A DNA stretch of 37,111 nt, from NCBI GenBank assembly GCA_024683155.1, contig JAIKYN010000217.1, forward strand, positions 1 through 37,111, given 5' to 3'. Source of the DNA: Lachnospiraceae bacterium. Its GTDB lineage: Bacteria > Bacillota > Clostridia > Lachnospirales > Lachnospiraceae. Within the stretch, counting starts at the first letter, position 1, and every line of letters begins with the position of its first letter. The position numbers and the translations under genes are program-made. Below are positions 33,416 to 37,111 of the stretch, piece by piece. Under the pieces are notes generated by a model that saw nothing but the letters and a program-made list of their open reading frames with translations, had not been told where the DNA came from and ran no database searches.

Positions 33416-34414
33416 TCAGGATCCTAGAATGTGATCGATGGTATACTCTGCAGCTTCTTCGTCGGTTAACTGATGAGAGAAGGAGGCACGTTTTTCCGGA
33501 TTGGCACCGGGACCGGTGGAATCGTATTCTGCAAAGAAGATGGTATCGTAGGCGGAAGTTTTACCCCAATCATGCCATCCTTCCGGACGGATATGGGCAC
33601 CCATTTCGCAGTGGAGATATACAACTTTGGCAAATTCGCGCCAGGGCCTACCTAAATAACAGCTGTTATCCGGGCAGTTTCCGGTTAACTTGCAATGATC
33701 AAAGACAAAGCCGTAAGGGCTTTCTTTGGGTGTGGATGCAGCAGTCACATAGCCATAGATCTTTTGTTCTTCCATGGAAGCTGCAGCCGGCGCATCATCG
33801 GTTTTCTGGGAAAAGATCTCACAATTTTCAAAATAAGCAGTGGCGCCGCCGAAAATAAAATCCACATCTCCACGGATGTAGCAGTCTTTATAATAATGAC
33901 GTCCTACAATACGAGGTGCGAATTCTTTGGGACCGCGGAATCCGCCGGGTTCTACTTCCTTTGGAGGAAGAGGTGCGGCAAATAACGTGTCCTGGCTGGC
34001 CAGAAGATGACAGTGATCAAATACAATATGGTCCCCGTCTACATATAATGCCAGAGCCTGTCCTGCCAGACGACCGAAGCCGGCAGCATTTTCAAAGGTT
34101 ATATTTTTCGCGGTAAAATCATGGGTATCAATAAATACCGTCTGGGTACGGAAGGTACCGCGCTTGATACCGTCCTCTAATATTTCAAAAGCACCCAGGG
34201 AACCGGTGATCTTGGTGTTCTCGGGAGAATCTCCCATTAAAGTGATATAAGGCTTATCAATGGTAATAGGCCCCTGATAGGTGCCGGGAGAAAGCCGGAT
34301 CAATACAGGCTGCTCATTATCCGATGGAACAGAGACTATGGCTTCCTGGATTGTTGCAAATTCCCGTGGAAACGGGTCTTTCTGTTCCATATAAATTAAT
34401 TCCACATTTAACAT
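33416..34414 (-). CDS. CE8 pectinesterase (pectin methylesterase), cytoplasmic form
   Basis: A 332-aa beta-helix esterase that removes methyl groups from galacturonic acid residues, yielding methanol. All catalytic positions are visible: Q119 in GQALALYVDGD, Q141-D142 in ASQDTLF, nucleophile D185 in GDVDFIFGG, and R256 in YLGRPW. AAAGGAGGG lies just upstream of the ATG. No signal peptide is present, unlike secreted plant-pathogen enzymes, which suggests action on imported methylated oligogalacturonides. It lies 77 bp downstream of the sensor-regulator gene on the same strand and converges on the GH105-GH28 operon. Confidence 0.95.
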   Translation of the reverse strand: MLNVELIYMEQKDPFPREFATIQEAIVSVPSDNEQPVLIRLSPGTYQGPITIDKPYITLMGDSPENTKITGSLGAFEILEDGIKRGTFRTQTVFIDTHDFTAKNITFENAAGFGRLAGQALALYVDGDHIVFDHCHLLASQDTLFAAPLPPKEVEPGGFRGPKEFAPRIVGRHYYKDCYIRGDVDFIFGGATAYFENCEIFSQKTDDAPAAASMEEQKIYGYVTAASTPKESPYGFVFDHCKLTGNCPDNSCYLGRPWREFAKVVYLHCEMGAHIRPEGWHDWGKTSAYDTIFFAEYDSTGPGANPEKRASFSHQLTDEEAAEYTIDHILGS

Positions 34415-34432
34415 TTTGCCCTCCTTTGGTAG

Positions 34433-34450
34433 AATGATCGTCTGATCATT
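34433..34450. promoter_or_regulatory. Perfect 7-bp inverted repeat in the pectinesterase leader
   Basis: AATGATC (34433-34439) and GATCATT (34444-34450) with a 4-base centre, about 20 bp upstream of the pectinesterase start. A second palindrome, TATAGA-A-TCTATA (34484-34496), overlaps the stop of the upstream regulator gene. Either may be an operator or RNA hairpin. Confidence 0.35.
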
Positions 34451-34491
34451 TGGTTAATTCTTCGATGGATGCGGATCATAAGGTATAGAAT

Positions 34492-36768
34492 CTATAACGT
34501 GGTAGTATTATTTTCCCGCATGGCGCTGGGAGTAATGCCAAATACTTTCTTAAATGCGCGGCGGAAGGTATTGGCGTTGTTGTAACCTACGGCCAGGTAT
34601 AATTCATTTAAACTGATGTCTGTTTCCCGGATCAAACGGGATGCTTCTTCCATTCGGATGTTCTCGAGATAATTAGAGAAGTTTTGCTGATAGGTCTCCT
34701 TAAACAAATGGGAGAAATAGCTCTCGGATATGTGGAACTCGTCACTGATCTTGGTAAGACCCAGAGAGGGATCGGAGAACTTGTCATCGATATATTTGCG
34801 GATTTCCTTGATCAGCTGGCTCTCATCGGAAGAAGACTGGTTCAATTTGCAGAGGTTGTGTGCGATCTCTTCCATAAGCTGCATGGACATCTTACGGCCA
34901 AAGAGCGCATCCACATTTTCCAGAGCATTGCTGTTAAGATCTGTGGAGTGGATCAGGCTTCGAGCCCGGAATAAGGTGTTACGGATATCCGATAACAGGT
35001 ATTCCATAAGATGATTGGGGAGCGAACGATATTCCAGATTTTCCTGTCGGATGATCTCGAACAGGGAAGTCAGCTGATCGTCTGCTCCGGAAGAAATGCA
35101 GGAAACCATACGATTCTGAAAGTCTACGGGATAATAATAGCTGCCGGAATCCTTGCGGATCATCTGGTAAGGCAGGAATATGTAGTTCTTGTTGGTGTAG
35201 TTGATGGCTTCCAAAGCCTGGTCATAAGAACGCCAGATGGTCTCCAGATAGGTTTTGGGATTGCCCAGGCCGCCGTAAAGCCAAATGGAATAGTTCTCCA
35301 GAAGATAATTATGCAGGCGAAGGACCTTGTCCTGGATCTCCATGGGGTCATCGGAGGCGGTGGGGAAGTTCAGTAAAACCGCATAAGCGCGCTCGGCGGG
35401 GGAGAACATATACAGAGGTTCTCCCAGATAAGCTTTCAGGATCTCCTGCAGTTTCTGATAATCCACCTGCTCCGGAGTAGTAAATAAAGATTCCTGTTCC
35501 GGCTCGTTAATGTATTCATTTTCATAGATCACCATGTAAAGGACGTAGTAGCGCTGGCCGCTTTCCGGAAAGCCCAGATAGGAACGTACATAGTCCAGCT
35601 CATCATTGCTCTGGATCTGGCCCAGCATTAGACGTCTGGCGTAAGCATTTTGAAGGTGGGGACGCTGCTGCTCCAATGTTTCCTGCAGGTTCTCGTTGCT
35701 CTGGGTCATATCGATCAGCTGATCGTTCAGCAGAGAAACGGGCTTCAGGTTCTGGCGGGACATAAATACACTGAGGAACAGGCCGACAAATAAGGCAACG
35801 AATACCAGCAGACCATACAGGAACTGATAGTAGCGCAGGAAACCGGAGGCTGCTTTGGTAGGAAGGAACAAGTAGTAAGTAAGCCCGTTTACCGACCCGT
35901 TGCAGTTCAATACCGTCATTTTGGTGCCGTTGATACGAGTGTTTGCAATTTTGTTATCCTTGAATATAAGGGAAGAAATTGTTTCCTGTGTAATAGAACG
36001 GCCGTTATCGTTGTAGGTAAATGCGGTTTCTCCGCTTCCATCCACTGCAACCAGAAAACCATCCTCGTAGAAGGAAATATTCTTAAACAGTTCGGAAAAC
36101 TGTGTGCGATCAATGGAGAAACAAACAGATGCTTTGGTACCTGACAAAGAATAGGTAGAAAGATCCGTTACATAATAGTACAAAACCCGGGAGGGATTCA
36201 CCTGATAATCCACGGCCGGATTAAAATGACGGAAACCGTTGGCTCCGTTCAGCATGTCGATCCAGGCATCAAACCGGTCTTCTTTCATGTGTTCTTCATT
36301 GCTGTAGAAGGTCTCGCTGGTCTTAAACTGCGAATAGGACACAATGTAATCGGTGCTGGGTAAATAAATAAAGTAGGAACGGATTGGCAGGATAAATTCA
36401 TTGGGTATAAACAAGGTAAGATTCTGCTGCGCTTCATAAGCAGCGTAGATAAAATCGGAATCATATTTTGAATAGGAAACCAGACGGTGAACGGTTTCGG
36501 TCCGAGCGATCTGACTGCATAAGGTGTCCATTAAAGAAAGAGAGGTATCCATGGCAGATACAGATTGCTCCAGAAGGGACTGGTTTTCTTCCCAGAACCG
36601 GTCGTCGACGGACGAAATACTAAAGGAGTAAAGACTGATCCCCAGAATAAACATAAGGACCAGGATCAATGAATAAGAAAGGATCAGACGACGAACGAAG
36701 GGAGCCAGTCGGCCGCTGAGGGAAGAAATAAAAGACAATTGTTTCAGTTTTGATAAAAATGTAGCCAT
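34492..36768 (-). CDS. Membrane-bound AraC-family sensor-regulator
   Basis: A 758-aa protein joining an extracellular sensor to a DNA-binding domain without kinase. The start at 36768 (MATFLSKLKQ) has an AAGG site; an ATG seven codons upstream has none. TM1 is at about residues 28-50, a large extracytoplasmic Cache-like region spans about 51-310, TM2 is at about 312-334 and ends in SRQN. A middle cytoplasmic region follows, and a C-terminal AraC domain (about 655-758) has FHISESYFSHLFKETYQQNFSNYL and VGYNNANTFRRAFKKVFGITP. Such regulators in Clostridia (YesN/YtdP-like) control carbohydrate uptake genes. Neighbours suggest control of pectin genes and of the divergent lipoprotein starting at 37073. 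Confidence 0.92.
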   Translation of the reverse strand: MATFLSKLKQLSFISSLSGRLAPFVRRLILSYSLILVLMFILGISLYSFSISSVDDRFWEENQSLLEQSVSAMDTSLSLMDTLCSQIARTETVHRLVSYSKYDSDFIYAAYEAQQNLTLFIPNEFILPIRSYFIYLPSTDYIVSYSQFKTSETFYSNEEHMKEDRFDAWIDMLNGANGFRHFNPAVDYQVNPSRVLYYYVTDLSTYSLSGTKASVCFSIDRTQFSELFKNISFYEDGFLVAVDGSGETAFTYNDNGRSITQETISSLIFKDNKIANTRINGTKMTVLNCNGSVNGLTYYLFLPTKAASGFLRYYQFLYGLLVFVALFVGLFLSVFMSRQNLKPVSLLNDQLIDMTQSNENLQETLEQQRPHLQNAYARRLMLGQIQSNDELDYVRSYLGFPESGQRYYVLYMVIYENEYINEPEQESLFTTPEQVDYQKLQEILKAYLGEPLYMFSPAERAYAVLLNFPTASDDPMEIQDKVLRLHNYLLENYSIWLYGGLGNPKTYLETIWRSYDQALEAINYTNKNYIFLPYQMIRKDSGSYYYPVDFQNRMVSCISSGADDQLTSLFEIIRQENLEYRSLPNHLMEYLLSDIRNTLFRARSLIHSTDLNSNALENVDALFGRKMSMQLMEEIAHNLCKLNQSSSDESQLIKEIRKYIDDKFSDPSLGLTKISDEFHISESYFSHLFKETYQQNFSNYLENIRMEEASRLIRETDISLNELYLAVGYNNANTFRRAFKKVFGITPSAMRENNTTTL

Positions 36769-36805
36769 AATAAACCTTAAATAACGCATGAAATTTAAAT
36801 AAAAA

Positions 36806-36819
36806 TGTAAGCGTTTCCA
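36806..36819. promoter_or_regulatory. cre-like operator over the sensor-regulator promoter
   Basis: TGTAAGCGTTTCCA, which with the preceding A fits the CcpA cre consensus WTGNAANCGNWNNCA. It lies just downstream of a minus-strand TATAAT (36825-36830), near the expected transcription start of the regulator gene, a position expected to repress. CcpA or another LacI-family repressor could bind. Confidence 0.6.
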
Positions 36820-36951
36820 CTACTATTATAACGGATTTTTTGACAAAGTAAAAGAAAATATAAGAGAAGAAGAGAGACCGAAAAAGCCCATAAAATCTGG
36901 CATGTGCAAATTTTGACCTAAAGTTTTGCACCCCCATTCAAAATGTGTTTC

Positions 36952-36981
36952 TTGTCATTCAAAACATGAACATGCTAACTT
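36952..36981 (+). promoter_or_regulatory. Possible promoter of the lipoprotein gene at 37073
   Basis: TTGTCA (36952-36957), an 18-bp spacer and TAACTT (36976-36981) preceded by TGC, giving an extended -10. The -10 itself is poor, so activation by the neighbouring AraC-type regulator would make sense. Confidence 0.35.
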
Positions 36982-36993
36982 GAAGGTGTCAAA

Positions 36994-37007
36994 CGTAAAC
37001 GCTTACA
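36994..37007. promoter_or_regulatory. cre-like operator ahead of the lipoprotein gene
   Basis: CGTAAACGCTTACA differs at one base from the palindromic cre-type sequence TGTAAACGCTTACA. It lies about 65 bp before the lipoprotein start and just downstream of the proposed promoter, so binding could block transcription. Confidence 0.55.
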
Positions 37008-37072
37008 TTTTTAACCTTGTTTTGAAAAAATCATCTTGAACAAGGGGTAAGCAAGAACATAGGAGGGACGTT

Positions 37073-37111
37073 ATGAAGAAGAAGTTAGTTTCTATGCTTC
37101 TGGTTGCCGCT
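37073..37111 (+). CDS. Start of a lipoprotein or secreted protein, probably a sugar-binding protein (3' truncated by window edge)
   Basis: Thirteen codons are visible, reading MKKKLVSMLLVAA, after an AGGAGGG site six bases upstream of ATG. This is the start of a signal peptide very like that of the sugar-binding lipoprotein at 6175. Position next to a divergent membrane AraC-type regulator and cre-like operators suggests an ABC importer for pectin oligosaccharides, but the binding domain is outside the window. Confidence 0.6.
   Translation, partial: MKKKLVSMLLVAA

Noticed and set aside
33370-33858. 162-codon Arg/His-rich plus-strand frame after the GH28 terminator
   Set aside because: Antisense to the pectinesterase gene, with composition typical of a shadow frame.
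1-37111. CRISPR array, prophage or insertion sequence
   Set aside because: No regularly spaced repeats, cas genes, integrase, transposase or phage structural genes were found in any frame.

Overview
The window looks like a chromosomal segment from a Clostridia-class Firmicute, most probably a Lachnospiraceae gut or rumen bacterium. Reasons: GlgC/GlgD paired ADP-glucose pyrophosphorylase followed by SpoVG, Pth and Mfd; a DnaD-like and DnaC/DnaI-like gene pair; a long (395 aa) PRPP synthase; Lys-rich lipoprotein signal peptides; strong AGGAGG-type ribosome binding sites; and AraC-type pectin regulators. Base composition is intermediate. The species call is inference. No rRNA, tRNA, CRISPR array, transposase or phage gene was seen.

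Layout. (1) 1-762: C-terminal part of a GH4 glycosidase, probably an alpha-galacturonidase, ending 18 bp from a convergent operon. (2) 781-4810, minus strand: a MacA/MacB (YknXYZ-like) export system of adaptor, ATPase and permease, followed by a secreted protein with two EGR-type repeats. (3) 4914-9387: a cupin-AraC regulator divergent from a CUT1 sugar ABC importer (lipoprotein plus two permeases, no ATPase), closed by a bidirectional terminator. (4) 9492-14567, minus strand: murC, then dnaD-like, dnaC-like and prs. The dnaD upstream region holds several DnaA-box-like sequences, two of which form the stem of the probable murC terminator. (5) 14819-23042, plus strand: glgC-glgD-spoVG, then pth-mfd and a membrane diguanylate cyclase gene overlapping mfd. 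(6) 23122-30496, plus strand: a 35-codon microgene, then a nucleoside uptake and salvage cluster: BMP-type lipoprotein, ATPase, two permeases, a small membrane protein, deoC and tdk, ending with an orphan hypB. (7) 30557-37111: a pectin module with a 24-bp tandem repeat, GH105, GH28, a convergent CE8 pectinesterase, a membrane AraC-type sensor-regulator, and the first codons of a divergent lipoprotein gene behind cre-like operators.

How it fits together. The left and right ends both concern pectin. GH105, GH28 and CE8 have no visible signal peptide, so the likely scheme is import of partly methylated oligogalacturonides (perhaps using the lipoprotein starting at 37073) followed by de-esterification and hydrolysis in the cytoplasm. 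The middle is housekeeping: peptidoglycan precursor synthesis, replication initiation, PRPP supply, glycogen, translation quality control and transcription-coupled repair. The nucleoside cluster would import nucleosides, phosphorylate thymidine and cleave deoxyribose-5-phosphate; no nucleoside phosphorylase or phosphopentomutase is present, so those would be encoded elsewhere.

No clearly new multi-gene system is evident. The most interesting points are the DnaA-box-rich region ahead of dnaD-dnaC-prs, the secreted repeat protein tied to the MacAB-like exporter, the Mfd-diguanylate cyclase translational overlap, the microproteins, and the tandem repeat ahead of the pectin genes.
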